From Verrucomicrobiia bacterium (GTDB taxonomy: Bacteria; Verrucomicrobiota; Verrucomicrobiia; Limisphaerales; UBA11358), in assembly GCA_031290985.1 (NCBI GenBank), contig JARLJW010000062.1, positions 1 to 44,805 on the forward strand: a DNA stretch of 44,805 nt, in the 5' to 3' direction. Positions within the stretch are counted from its first letter, which is position 1. The number at the start of each line of letters is the position of its first letter. The position numbers and the translations under genes are program-made. Below the pieces are notes generated by a model. The model saw only the letters and a list, made by a program, of their open reading frames with translations. It was not told the DNA's origin and searched no databases. Of this stretch, positions 9,080-16,285 are shown one piece after another.

Positions 9080-9384
9080 CGGGAAAAAATTTCACGCGGC
9101 ACGATGAACGAGCGTTGCTGCGCCCGGGGACGGGCGCACTCCGGACATCGTTTCCGGCGATGCCGGAGGTTTTTATTTCAATTCACGGGCGGCGGCGGGT
9201 TCGGTTAATCTTTCCATATCAGATTGTTGGCGGGCGATGCTTGGCGTTAGCACGCCTGCGGAAAGCGTGGGTGGCAAAGACGGGTCACTTGTTTTGTCAC
9301 CGAATGCGTGGGTTGGCAAGTCGCGGCGCGCGCGGAGCGACGCGCCCTACCACGATTGTTAGCAGCCGATTAATAATTTGAAAT
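9080..9384 (+). other. Non-coding stretch with GC-rich palindromic repeat
   Basis: These 305 bases hold no convincing gene. At about 9322-9352 lies a CGCGCGCGGAGCGACGCGCC segment followed by CTACC, of the type often dispersed in verrucomicrobial genomes (from memory). It must also contain whatever drives lnt, but I see no clear promoter. Confidence 0.4.
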
Positions 9385-9813
9385 ATGGAGACGTTACAAA
9401 CAGCCCAGTTGCCCGGGTGGAAGCAGTCGTTGCTGTGGCTGGCGCTGGCGGTGGGGTGCTTTCACGCGGCGCATTCCTCGCTGAAATATCCTGCCGCCGG
9501 GCTTTTCATTTTTGGCTACGCGTATTTCATGGTCCGGCTGACGGATCAGCCAACTGTCCGGCGCGCATTCTATATGGGCCTCGCCACGGGGTATCTTTGC
9601 TATGCGCCGCAGTTGTTTTTCATGTGGAGGATCTTCGGGCCGTTCGCGGTGCTGCTGTGGTTGGTGCTGGCGTTTTGGGCGGGGCTGTTCACGGCCATCA
9701 TCTGCGGGGCCACGCGGCGGTGGGGCAGGGCACGGGCCGCTTGGCTGATCCCGATGGTCTGGACGGGGTTGGAATATTTCCGGAGCGAACTGTATTACTT
9801 GAAATTTTCGTGA
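9385..9813 (+). pseudogene. lnt: Apolipoprotein N-acyltransferase-like, 5' part (interrupted)
   Basis: The first 142 codons of an lnt-like gene. The product would be the membrane half: at least three hydrophobic helices (LLWLALAVGCFHAA, AAGLFIFGYAYFMV, GPFAVLLWLVLAFWAGLFTAI) and the Lnt-typical WLIPMVWTGLEYFRSELYYLKFS shown here in part. The frame ends at TGA 9811-9813, and that stop is made by the insertion: TCG is followed by element sequence TGACTTG instead of TGGATGAAT. The remainder of the gene resumes at 16616. Lnt adds the third acyl chain to lipoproteins and is usually essential in Gram-negative bacteria, so either a second copy exists, the element excises, or the cell tolerates its loss. 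Confidence 0.85.
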
Positions 9814-9832
9814 CTTGATGTTTCTTTAGGTA
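9796..9832 (+). other. attL of the serine-integrase element
   Basis: The host-element junction. Host lnt sequence runs up to GTG at 9810-9812. Element sequence then continues with CTTGATGTTTCTTTAGGTA (9814-9832), which is the right arm of the reconstructed attP. The GTG is shared with the other junction at 16615-16617. By symmetry of attP the crossover dinucleotide should be TG (9811-9812). Confidence 0.8.
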
Positions 9833-9849
9833 TGCGGTAGAATTTCGGC

Positions 9850-11532
9850 ATGAAACCGAACGCATCCCCAATAAAATACGCTCGAATCTACGGGCGTTAT
9901 AGCTCCAAGGGCCAACAGGATAATGATTCCGTTCGTCGTCAAGTTGACGGCGCAAACGCTTATGCAAAGCGTAATGGAATAGAGATAATTGGGCAACCTT
10001 ACTTTGATGAAGGGGTTTCAGGTAAGGCAGGGGCTAACCTTCGCAAAGAACTTGGCAGAGCCATAGCCGATACGCAAAGGGGCGAAATTATTATTGTAGA
10101 ACTTCAAGACCGCTTAGGCAGACAAAATCCTTTTGAGCTAATGCACTTACTTTATCAGTTGGTAACTGAAAAGGGTGCCGCTATTCATGTATGGTCTGAA
10201 AACATGATAATAGACCAAACGACGGTTAATGAGTTTGGAAGTCAATTAAAAATGTTTGTTGGCGCGGCAATCGGCCACCAAGAAAACGTCCGCAAGATTG
10301 GCCGCATTATTGAAACCGTAGAAGAAACAATGAAGTCTTGCGCGAACGGTCATTTAGTAAAAGGCGCATTAAGGTTTACTCCACAATGTTTCAAATGGGA
10401 CACTAAACATAATCGTGTTTATGTTGACGATAAGCAAGCCAACGTAGTTAAGAAAATCTTTTCAATGTATAATGACGGGCAGGGGACAACACGCATTGCT
10501 AAACATTTGAATGAAACCAAAGAGCCAACTTTTTACAGAATTGAGAACGGCAAAGATAAAAAAGGCAATAAGAAAAAACCTGCGATGTGGCATGGCAACA
10601 CGGTTAAATATATACTTACCTGCCCGTGTTACAACAAGGTTTTAGAAATTAATGGTGAGCGTTATAATATTCTTGATGAAGTAGTTTCTGATGAAGTTTT
10701 TGCAAAAACTCAAATGTTGTTAGCGCGTAACAAGACAAATAAAGGTAAGCTAAACGGGCGCACAAATAATATTTTCGGGCAAGTAGTCTTTTGTAAGCAT
10801 TGCGGCGGACGTATCAAATCAGCTAAGGCAGGTAAGTATTCTTATATGTATTGTTGCAAAAATTCTCTTGAGGGTGGATGCAAGAATAAAGACGGCGGCA
10901 CAAACAAAAATGTAATGTTAAATGCGCGTTACGTTGAATACGGATTTTTTAAGTTAGTCTTTGGTGATAGAGCGCACGGATTAATGCGCGGCGATGACCG
11001 CAACCTAATGTTAAAAGAACAAATAGAAGGTTTGAAAAGTCAAATTGCCGATTTAGATAGCAGGATAGAAAACCTTTGGGATGATAAGGAAAGAGGGGAT
11101 AAAGAAGCAAGTCGCCGTATAGCTATACGGAGAGCGGAAAAAGATAATGCGGAAAATCAAATCCGTATCTTAAAAGCCCAATTAACAGAAGATGGGCAAT
11201 TTGATAGTAATGTAAATGTTATATATAACATGGTGACGCTGGAAGACATTTGGTTTAGTAAAAAGAAAATGGTGCCAATCTTTGACATTTTGAACGATGA
11301 CGAAAAGCGCAAGCGTATCTCTATGATAATGCCAACATTGTTTTCAAAGATTACTTTTGATTGTGCCGCTAATAAAGTTGAAGTATTCAATAAAGACGGC
11401 TCATTAAAGGTTTCATTTTCACCAAAAGCTTTTGAAAAGGAATTAGCACGGAAGCGCAAGCAGACCTCCATAACTTCATTTGAGCCACCCCCGCGCACGT
11501 TCAAGCCGCGCAAAATCACGGGCAAAGCATAA
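9850..11532 (+). CDS. Large serine recombinase (integrase)
   Basis: A 560-residue site-specific recombinase that most likely integrates and excises the element. The N-terminal resolvase domain opens with YARIYGRYSSKGQQ, giving catalytic Ser18 in the R-x-S motif. Next come the FDEGVSGK and VELQDRLGRQ blocks and a recombinase domain from about residue 165. The zinc ribbon is visible as FCKHCGG (about 317) followed by CC and C further on (YCCKNSLEGGCKN). A coiled coil at about 380-440 (LKSQIADLDSRIENL) matches the arm that controls synapsis in large serine integrases. It starts 37 bases from the left junction, the usual place for an integrase. No strong ribosome-binding site is visible. Codon use is AT-rich, unlike flanking genes. 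Confidence 0.95.
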   Translation: MKPNASPIKYARIYGRYSSKGQQDNDSVRRQVDGANAYAKRNGIEIIGQPYFDEGVSGKAGANLRKELGRAIADTQRGEIIIVELQDRLGRQNPFELMHLLYQLVTEKGAAIHVWSENMIIDQTTVNEFGSQLKMFVGAAIGHQENVRKIGRIIETVEETMKSCANGHLVKGALRFTPQCFKWDTKHNRVYVDDKQANVVKKIFSMYNDGQGTTRIAKHLNETKEPTFYRIENGKDKKGNKKKPAMWHGNTVKYILTCPCYNKVLEINGERYNILDEVVSDEVFAKTQMLLARNKTNKGKLNGRTNNIFGQVVFCKHCGGRIKSAKAGKYSYMYCCKNSLEGGCKNKDGGTNKNVMLNARYVEYGFFKLVFGDRAHGLMRGDDRNLMLKEQIEGLKSQIADLDSRIENLWDDKERGDKEASRRIAIRRAEKDNAENQIRILKAQLTEDGQFDSNVNVIYNMVTLEDIWFSKKKMVPIFDILNDDEKRKRISMIMPTLFSKITFDCAANKVEVFNKDGSLKVSFSPKAFEKELARKRKQTSITSFEPPPRTFKPRKITGKA

Positions 11533-12036
11533 TGTTTTGAACAAAGATAATAATAAGTTTTATATTATCATTTTAGTTTATAAAAAAGACCTCGCTTCGG
11601 AATTTTTGACTTTGTTGTATAGTCATAGGCGCAAAAGCTATACGATTTTGGAAAACTTTTATAGATTCAGATAAGAATATACAAAGCTTTAGTTCGTAAC
11701 TATTCTTTGGACAGATATAAATATATCCAACTGTGGCACTTATGAACTTTGTTAATGCTATACTTTTCATGAATTAGTGACTCAGATAAGTAAAGGTATT
11801 AATGTAATGCAGTAATCTTGTTAAGTAATACTTGCCGCTTTTGTCTTGCCTAACTTAACTAATGCAATAACTAAATAATATAAAAGATTATTGTTGCGCC
11901 GATATTGGCAGAGTTTATGTAATAGGTCTTTCAAGGTTATATAGAATACAAGTCTTGTGCCAAGCGGCAAATCTGGCCGAAAATATAATTGTAAAACTCT
12001 ATTCGTAGATTGAGTTTTACCCCTTACAATGACCGC
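11533..12036 (+). other. AT-rich spacer between the two recombinase genes
   Basis: About 500 bases with no convincing gene. It contains the motif GCGCCGATATT (about 11897-11906), GCGGCAAAT followed by GGCCGAAAATATAATT (11964-11990), and a 30-bp inverted repeat (11991-12020). Short open frames here lack family resemblance and have AT-rich chance composition. Confidence 0.5.
11991..12020 (+). repeat. 30-bp inverted repeat upstream of the small recombinase
   Basis: Perfect 9-bp arms, GTAAAACTC (11991-11999) and GAGTTTTAC (12012-12020), flank a 12-bp spacer and end 16 bases before the recombinase ATG. Size and symmetry fit a serine-recombinase dimer site or an operator controlling that gene. Which of the two is not decided by sequence. 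Confidence 0.6.
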
Positions 12037-12720
12037 ATGAAAACAAAAGCTTTTTCAATGCTACGGGTGAGCGGCAAATCACAGATTGAAGGTGATGGTT
12101 TCGAGCGGCAAAGGCAATGTATAGCCGAATACTGCAAGGAAAATAATATTGAAATTGAACGTGAATTTTTAGAGTTAGGCGTATCTGGCACAAAAGATGC
12201 GTTTGATAGACCAGCATTAAGTGATATGCTTGTCGCGCTAAAATCTAATGGTGTGCGGCTTGTGCTTTTTGAAAATGCCACAAGGTTAGCAAGAGATTTA
12301 ATGGTGTCAGAGGTTTTACTTAACCAGTTCCGTCTTTTGAACGTCAAGGTAATAGCGGCGGATGCTGGAACTGACCTCACTTGCGAAGACCAAGAACCAA
12401 CCAAGGTTTTATTGCGGCAATTATTATCGTGCATTTCGCAATTTGAAAAAAGTTGCATTGTAAATAAGCTTCGTGCTGCCCGTGTTCGTATCAAAAAAGC
12501 TACTGGCCGTTGTGAAGGTGTCAAGCCCTTCGGTCAGGATGACAGGGAAAGGGCCGTAATCGCCCGTATGACCGTTTTAAGAGGTCAGGGCATGAACTTT
12601 ACTGCCATCGCCCATGCGCTCAATACGGAGAGCGGCTACGGCCCCAGGGCAAGTGTCAGGGCAGGCAGGCAAACCGCGTGGTTTTCTTCATCCGTTGCTA
12701 AGATACTGGCGCGGCAATAG
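12037..12720 (+). CDS. Small serine recombinase (resolvase/invertase type)
   Basis: A 227-residue recombinase from ATG 12037; an in-frame TTG at 12010 lies inside the inverted repeat and is less likely. The catalytic Ser is in SMLRVSGKSQ, followed by GFERQRQCIAEYC, LGVSGTKDAFDRPAL, VLFENATRLARDLMVSE and the long helix QLLSCISQFEKSCIVNKLRAARVR. The C-terminus (GMNFTAIAHALNTESGYGPR) is a short recombinase-type DNA-binding segment, so it lacks the zinc ribbon and coiled coil of the upstream integrase. It could resolve multimers, invert a segment, or regulate. Having two serine recombinases of different classes in one small element is unusual. No SD is evident. Confidence 0.9.
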   Translation: MKTKAFSMLRVSGKSQIEGDGFERQRQCIAEYCKENNIEIEREFLELGVSGTKDAFDRPALSDMLVALKSNGVRLVLFENATRLARDLMVSEVLLNQFRLLNVKVIAADAGTDLTCEDQEPTKVLLRQLLSCISQFEKSCIVNKLRAARVRIKKATGRCEGVKPFGQDDRERAVIARMTVLRGQGMNFTAIAHALNTESGYGPRASVRAGRQTAWFSSSVAKILARQ

Positions 12721-12870
12721 CCCCCCAATATTTAGCAGGGTTAGCTTCAAATTTCAGTTAAGCTTTGCATTATGGCAATCATAATAATAAGTTTAATATA
12801 ACCATTTTATTGTTTTATATAAAGCAAACTGGCCGCATTTGACTTGCGCCGAAAATAAATTGAAATATTC

Positions 12871-12899
12871 TTGGAAAAGTTTGGATTTATGTTTAATAT
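12871..12899 (+). promoter_or_regulatory. Candidate promoter of the structured RNA
   Basis: TTGGAA (12871-12876) and TAATAT (12894-12899) are separated by 17 bases, each with four of six consensus matches. The predicted start, about 12906, falls at the first base-paired segment of the RNA candidate. In such AT-rich DNA chance matches are common. Confidence 0.35.
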
Positions 12900-12903
12900 T
12901 ATA

Positions 12904-13464
12904 TGGATACAGATTAGATTTAGTCATTGGATTGGTTCGGCTTCGGGAATATGTCCCAAAGTTTGTATCCATCAAATAAAACCGAGCCAGTCCAATGATG
13001 TTACAAATTACTGTTAGTTTACAAGCATGAGCGGCATTTGCCGAAATTCACTAAGTTAAACTAACGCTTTACTAATGCAGAATCGGACACACGTTAATTT
13101 AAGTGTCTGCGATGTGACCTAAGAACCGTTGCAAACAACGAGTAAATATTGAGAACCCTCGGGAAAGACCAAAGGGCATCGTTAAACAAACAAAAGAAAT
13201 TCGAGTTAGTCGAATTGCGCGGCGAAAGCTTAGGTTGACTAACACTTGCAAATGAAAGTTTAATTTGTAAGGGGACGGCGTAAAGGTTGGGCAAGGTTGC
13301 TCCTCCGTAAATCGCGTAGTGGCGAAGCCGTGACAGTCATAAGGGGTTTTATTTTAATTAATAAAATGACCTTGAGAGAATAAGATTAGTTGCCTTACAT
13401 GATGACCATAGGCACGCAATTAACGCCAATCTTGTTTTACTCCGCAATGAGGTGTGGAGTTTTT
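12904..13464 (+). ncRNA. Candidate large structured RNA, about 560 nt
   Basis: No plausible protein is encoded on either strand, yet the sequence is packed with complementary segments. TGGATACA (12904-12911) pairs with TGTATCCA (12964-12971). TCATTGGATTGGTTCGG (12924-12940) pairs over all 17 positions with 12982-12998 when two G-U pairs are allowed. GTTAGTTTA (13013-13021) pairs with 13057-13065, enclosing CGGC/GCCG. Others are CGGACAC/GTGTCTG (13084/13103), CGTTG/CAACG (13127/13136), AATTCGA/TCGAATT (13198/13210), CTTGCAAA/TTTGTAAG (13245/13264) and AAGATT/AATCTT (13382/13428). A terminator-like hairpin closes it on the plus strand. Large RNAs of this size class (ROOL, GOLLD and similar) are known in mobile elements; whether this belongs to any of them I cannot tell. 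It may be new. Confidence 0.45.
13439..13464 (+). terminator. Terminator-like hairpin, plus strand
   Basis: ACTCCGCA (13439-13446), loop ATGAGG, TGTGGAGT (13453-13460) with one G-U pair, then TTTT. The complement strand has no T-run after the hairpin, so it works only for plus-strand transcripts. The recombinase gene ends 720 bases earlier, so a separate upstream transcript is the simpler user. Confidence 0.6.
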
Positions 13465-13782
13465 GTGTCCAGCTATAATTAAGGCAATCCCCGCCTGATA
13501 TTAATAAACTAATGTGGCGGTGCTTGCTTGGCTCCTTCGTCGCCATACTCAAAGTTAAAGTATTGTGATTATATAAACATGAAACGGCCAATTTGTCTTA
13601 GGTAGAATGTTTAAGCTGAAAGCTTAGTAATGTTTCGCCAATTCCGCTTTTAATGCTTCATTTGCTCTAAAACGTATCATGCCACACAATGCGCCAAAAT
13701 TGAAGATTTTGCCGCATTATAATAATATTAAATAAAATAACTTCTTTGTTATGCTATCATTGCGCCGATTTATATTAAATAA
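13465..13782 (+). other. Non-coding AT-rich stretch with hairpins
   Basis: About 320 bases without a convincing gene. It holds TAAGCT-GAA-AGCTTA (about 13611-13625), TGGCG paired with CGCCA (about 13515 and 13540), and the motif GCGCCGATTTATATT (13762-13776) that recurs elsewhere in the element. It could be a 3' extension of the structured region or binding sites. Confidence 0.35.
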
Positions 13783-13783
13783 T

Positions 13784-13812
13784 AAAAAACCTCACCGTGG
13801 TTTGCGGTGAGG
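13784..13812 (-). terminator. Terminator of the minus-strand orphan gene
   Basis: CCTCACCG (13790-13797) and CGGTGAGG (13805-13812) form a perfect 8-bp stem with a 7-nt loop. Read on the minus strand it is followed by six T. It lies 21 bases beyond the stop of the 168-residue gene. Confidence 0.9.
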
Positions 13813-13833
13813 TCTAATTGGTGAGGATAAAGC

Positions 13834-14340
13834 TTACTTTGTGGCGGTAGCTGTCTTGCGCGAATACTTCTTGGTTGCGGCATCCAATGTAAACACAATC
13901 TTACCTTTGCCGTTCGCGTCTTTGGTTGTGCCTTTCTTTAGGCGCGTCTCAAGCTTGGTCTTGAGGTCTTTTTCTTCGGGGAATTTGGGCGCAAGAGCGG
14001 CTAACAGTTCATCGGCGGTCATGCCCGTCTTGACCTTATCCAGTTCGGCGCAAATGGCAATGTAAAGCTCTTGGGGGTTGTTGCTCCACGGAAAGCTATA
14101 GGTTTCGTCGGCGTCTTTGATTTTATTTCCAAGTGCTTGAATAGCCGCCCATGAGGTTTCCATTTCCTTTAACATCGGAGCAAGCTTGCGCTTCTTGGTT
14201 TCATCCTTAATAGTTGAGGTAATATTACCGTATTGGGATTGCACGTCTTCGGGTTGCTCAACAAGCCATGCTTGGAATTGTTCGGGGGTCATTGGTATCA
14301 TTTCTGCGGCGGGTTTAGGTGTCGTTTTTGCTTGTGACAT
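13834..14340 (-). CDS. Orphan protein of 168 residues
   Basis: I do not recognise a family. The product is soluble, without signal peptide or membrane helix. It has an acidic, helical middle (MTPEQFQAWLVEQPEDVQ, APMLKEMETSWAAIQALGNKIKDADE) and a Lys/Thr-rich basic C-terminal third (KLETRLKKGTTKDANGKGK, ending KKYSRKTATATK), which would suit nucleic-acid binding. It is the only gene of the element on the minus strand, with its own terminator and a promoter-proximal inverted repeat, so it is probably expressed independently. Its GC content looks higher than that of the other element genes. In a temperate element this position would suit a regulator or an accessory cargo gene, but nothing in the sequence decides it. 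Confidence 0.75.
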   Translation of the reverse strand: MSQAKTTPKPAAEMIPMTPEQFQAWLVEQPEDVQSQYGNITSTIKDETKKRKLAPMLKEMETSWAAIQALGNKIKDADETYSFPWSNNPQELYIAICAELDKVKTGMTADELLAALAPKFPEEKDLKTKLETRLKKGTTKDANGKGKIVFTLDAATKKYSRKTATATK

Positions 14341-14721
14341 AACAGTTTTTCGGTTAATGTTTCGTTGTTGGTTTACTGCTTACAGGTGACAAGTTAATGG
14401 TTACTTGTTACATTGTCAAACATAAAGTTAATGTATCTGTGCTTTTCCATGTTGGTTTATAAATCTCCAAAAAATCACATGGTAACACTTGCGTATAAAA
14501 TTAGGTTTTAGGCGGTGCTTTTCCGCTAATATAAATAACAGAGCCAACAGTTTAGCAACTTCCAAGGTTAGCAAAATAGCATATTTGGGGCTTATTTGGG
14601 CGAAACACTTATATTTAATAATAAAACTGGTATATCGGAAGCTATGTCCGAAGACATATATATATTTAAGGTGTCATGGGTGCATTTAGGTGCGTAAAGA
14701 TATTATATTTGGTATAATAAT
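14341..14721. promoter_or_regulatory. Divergent control region of the element
   Basis: About 380 AT-rich bases between the minus-strand orphan and the plus-strand ORF run. A perfect inverted repeat, ACAAGT (14389-14394), 8-bp spacer, ACTTGT (14403-14408), lies just upstream of the orphan gene. A TTGACA hexamer for the minus strand is nearby (complement of 14414-14419). On the plus side TATAAT (14713-14718) sits only a few bases before the first ATG. Confidence 0.45.
14389..14408. promoter_or_regulatory. Candidate operator
   Basis: ACAAGT-N8-ACTTGT, perfect arms, placed where the minus-strand promoter (TTGACA, 17-bp spacer, TAACTT) would have its spacer or -10. A dimeric HTH repressor could bind here. 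The neighbouring small HTH proteins are candidates, by inference. Confidence 0.4.
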
Positions 14722-14919
14722 ATGTATATGTCAGAAGTTCAGTTAAATATTAAATTGCCGTTGAGTGTCAATAGTAAAGAGGCGTGTCGCTTGCTTGGTA
14801 TTTCAAAAAATCAGCTCTACCGTCTCCGCAAAGCTAAACGTCTAATTGCTACTAAGGTTCAAGCGCGCAATTTGCTTTTTAAGTATTCAGACCTTGTGGA
14901 GCTATTAGACAATAAATAA
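14722..14919 (+). CDS. Excisionase-like HTH protein
   Basis: A 65-residue protein with the MerR-like/excisionase helix-turn-helix layout: SVNSKEACRLLGISKNQLYRLRKAKRLIATK, then a short beta wing (NLLFKYSDLVELLD). Proteins of this HTH_17 type act as recombination directionality factors or small regulators. In an element with a large serine integrase it is a good candidate for the factor that biases excision, although the factors known for serine integrases are diverse. There are two near ATGs (14722 and 14728). TATAAT at 14713-14718 would start transcription at about 14725, so ATG 14728 might be read from a leaderless message. Confidence 0.75.
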   Translation: MYMSEVQLNIKLPLSVNSKEACRLLGISKNQLYRLRKAKRLIATKVQARNLLFKYSDLVELLDNK

Positions 14920-14934
14920 GTATTTAATATTATT

Positions 14935-15372
14935 ATGGCCCAAAAGATTGTTCATGGAAAAAAGGTAATTGGAGCACAAACTGTTCGGAAGCGTTATAAG
15001 CTTGAACTACATGAGCTATACAAGCTTTTGTGTGAATCCAAACTAAAGTTAATGAATCACAGTAAGCTTTATCTTTCACAAGATGCCGTAGAAAAGTATT
15101 TTGCGGGCAAAACTAAAGAGGCGCATCCTGTTGTAATAAATAGCAGGTTTATCATGGCGAAATATAAAATCAGCCGCATGGAGTTTATTAATTTGCTCAA
15201 AGGTAAATATCTTGTGCCACTACCTATGCCAGATGAATCAAACTTTTACTTTTCTTTCAAAGCGGTTGAACGCTTTTTTGCTGATACATATAAAGCTTAT
15301 CGTTGTGAGCAGACCGAAGATAATGAAAGCGACGAAGTAAGCGAAGAATACAAACATATTGACAACGATTAA
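14935..15372 (+). CDS. Protein with two tandem excisionase-like HTH modules
   Basis: A 145-residue protein. Residues 12-55 (VIGAQTVRKRYKLELHELYK through YLSQDAVEKYF) and 66-115 (VVINSRFIMAKYKISRMEF through YFSFKAVERFF) follow the same plan: a helix, a turn, a recognition helix, a wing, then an aromatic-Ser-x-x-AVExxF helix. The same plan appears in the preceding 65-residue protein, which suggests duplication and fusion. The C-terminus is acidic (EQTEDNESDEVSEE). A two-headed DNA binder could bridge repeated sites at an attachment end or an operator. It lies 15 bases after the previous stop and three before the next start, so it is in one transcript with them. Confidence 0.65.
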   Translation: MAQKIVHGKKVIGAQTVRKRYKLELHELYKLLCESKLKLMNHSKLYLSQDAVEKYFAGKTKEAHPVVINSRFIMAKYKISRMEFINLLKGKYLVPLPMPDESNFYFSFKAVERFFADTYKAYRCEQTEDNESDEVSEEYKHIDND

Positions 15373-15375
15373 TTT

Positions 15376-15777
15376 ATGACAACTCAAACTAAAACCAAGA
15401 CAAAGGCGACTAAGGTGCCGCAAAACTTAGATGAAATTCTACAAGAAAACATTTTGCCGCCGCGAGTATCACTTGAGCAGATAACGCAAGAATTTGTTGA
15501 TAAAGCTAAAAAGAGAAGGTTTAGCAATAACGGCGCAAATGAATGTTACGACGATTTGCTAAAAGTATCCAAGGGGATTATTGAATATTACCGCGACCAT
15601 GTTTTTTCGTACAATGATTTTATAACATTAACAATTCCATTAGACCTCGCTTTGAGTGATGAGGTTTTGCGCGAATACTTTAATGGGTGGTGCGTTGCGC
15701 TTCAAGGTGCGGGTAGGTTGACCATTACCGAAAGCAAAAATAGCTGTTACGGTTATTCGACTTTTTCTTTCAAATAA
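15376..15777 (+). CDS. Small orphan protein, 133 residues
   Basis: I do not recognise it. The N-terminus is a basic, Thr/Lys-rich tail (TTQTKTKTKATK), followed by an amphipathic body (PPRVSLEQITQEFVDKAKKRRF, YDDLLKVSKGIIEYYRDHVF) and a C-terminal section, DEVLREYFNGWCVALQGAGRLTITESKNSCYGYSTFSFK split over its length, that could be a winged-helix end. It has no signal peptide or membrane segment. It starts three bases after the preceding stop, so it shares that operon. AT-rich codon use matches the element rather than the host. Confidence 0.6.
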   Translation: MTTQTKTKTKATKVPQNLDEILQENILPPRVSLEQITQEFVDKAKKRRFSNNGANECYDDLLKVSKGIIEYYRDHVFSYNDFITLTIPLDLALSDEVLREYFNGWCVALQGAGRLTITESKNSCYGYSTFSFK

Positions 15778-15785
15778 AACATTTT

Positions 15786-15989
15786 ATGTCAAATAAACAG
15801 CCAAACAACAATAACGAAACTCCTGTTGGGTACAATCCCAATAGGCAATCAGCCAGCCGCAAGAAGTCATTTAATACTTCTCCTGCGCCGCTAAGTGAAA
15901 CCGTAACACCAGTTACCCTAAAACAAAAGGCGGATAACCTTAGACGCAGGGCAGAACTTGTCAGAAAAATTTACGAGGAGCTAAACTAG
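15786..15989 (+). CDS. Small orphan protein, 67 residues
   Basis: A short hydrophilic protein, unrecognised. The first two thirds are low-complexity and probably disordered (SNKQPNNNNETPVGYNPNRQ), ending in a charged helix (LKQKADNLRRRAELVRKIYEELN) that might mediate dimerisation or binding. The gene sits eight bases after its neighbour and overlaps nothing. Its reality rests on tight packing in the operon and on consistent spacing. Confidence 0.5.
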   Translation: MSNKQPNNNNETPVGYNPNRQSASRKKSFNTSPAPLSETVTPVTLKQKADNLRRRAELVRKIYEELN

Positions 15990-15990
15990 T

Positions 15991-16278
15991 ATGGAAAATA
16001 TATCTGATTATCTACAAAGACGCTTGACAAAGTTTAACGAGACGGCAAAAAAGATAGACGTTCTTAATGAGCAGAGTTATATGGATAAGGTTAGGGATAG
16101 TATCATTCGCGCAAACAACTTATCTAGCCGTGTCGAGTTTGAGGGAATTAATAATGAGGCAATCCGCAATGAAATTATGTTACAAGTTCCAAAAGAATTT
16201 GGCGCACCTCAACCTAAAACTTACATTAGCCACTCTTCCCAAGGGGATTGCAAAAGCTTCGGAATTGAAGTGATTTAA
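15991..16278 (+). CDS. Small orphan protein, 95 residues
   Basis: Unrecognised. It begins MENISDYLQRRLTKFNETAKKIDVL, a likely amphipathic helix, followed by a charged central helix and a polar C-terminus. It is separated by one base from the preceding stop. AGGAG at about 15977-15981 provides one of the few good ribosome-binding sites in the element, nine bases or so before the ATG. It is the last gene before the structured right end. Confidence 0.55.
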   Translation: MENISDYLQRRLTKFNETAKKIDVLNEQSYMDKVRDSIIRANNLSSRVEFEGINNEAIRNEIMLQVPKEFGAPQPKTYISHSSQGDCKSFGIEVI

Positions 16279-16285
16279 TTAAAGA

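Noticed and set aside
9049..9381. Small plus-strand open frame before lnt
   Set aside because: Overlaps the PycTM-like gene out of frame and runs through a GC-rich repeat.
11480..11770. Short AT-rich open frames after the integrase
   Set aside because: Low-complexity chance frames in very AT-rich DNA without start signals.
12793..12975. Minus-strand open frame of 60 codons in the non-coding block
   Set aside because: It lies across the stems of the structured region and shows no protein character.
12721..13833. Group I or group II intron
   Set aside because: I could find neither the P/Q/R/S core of group I nor a domain V with GUGYG start of group II, and no intron-encoded protein. The block lies in a spacer, not in a gene.
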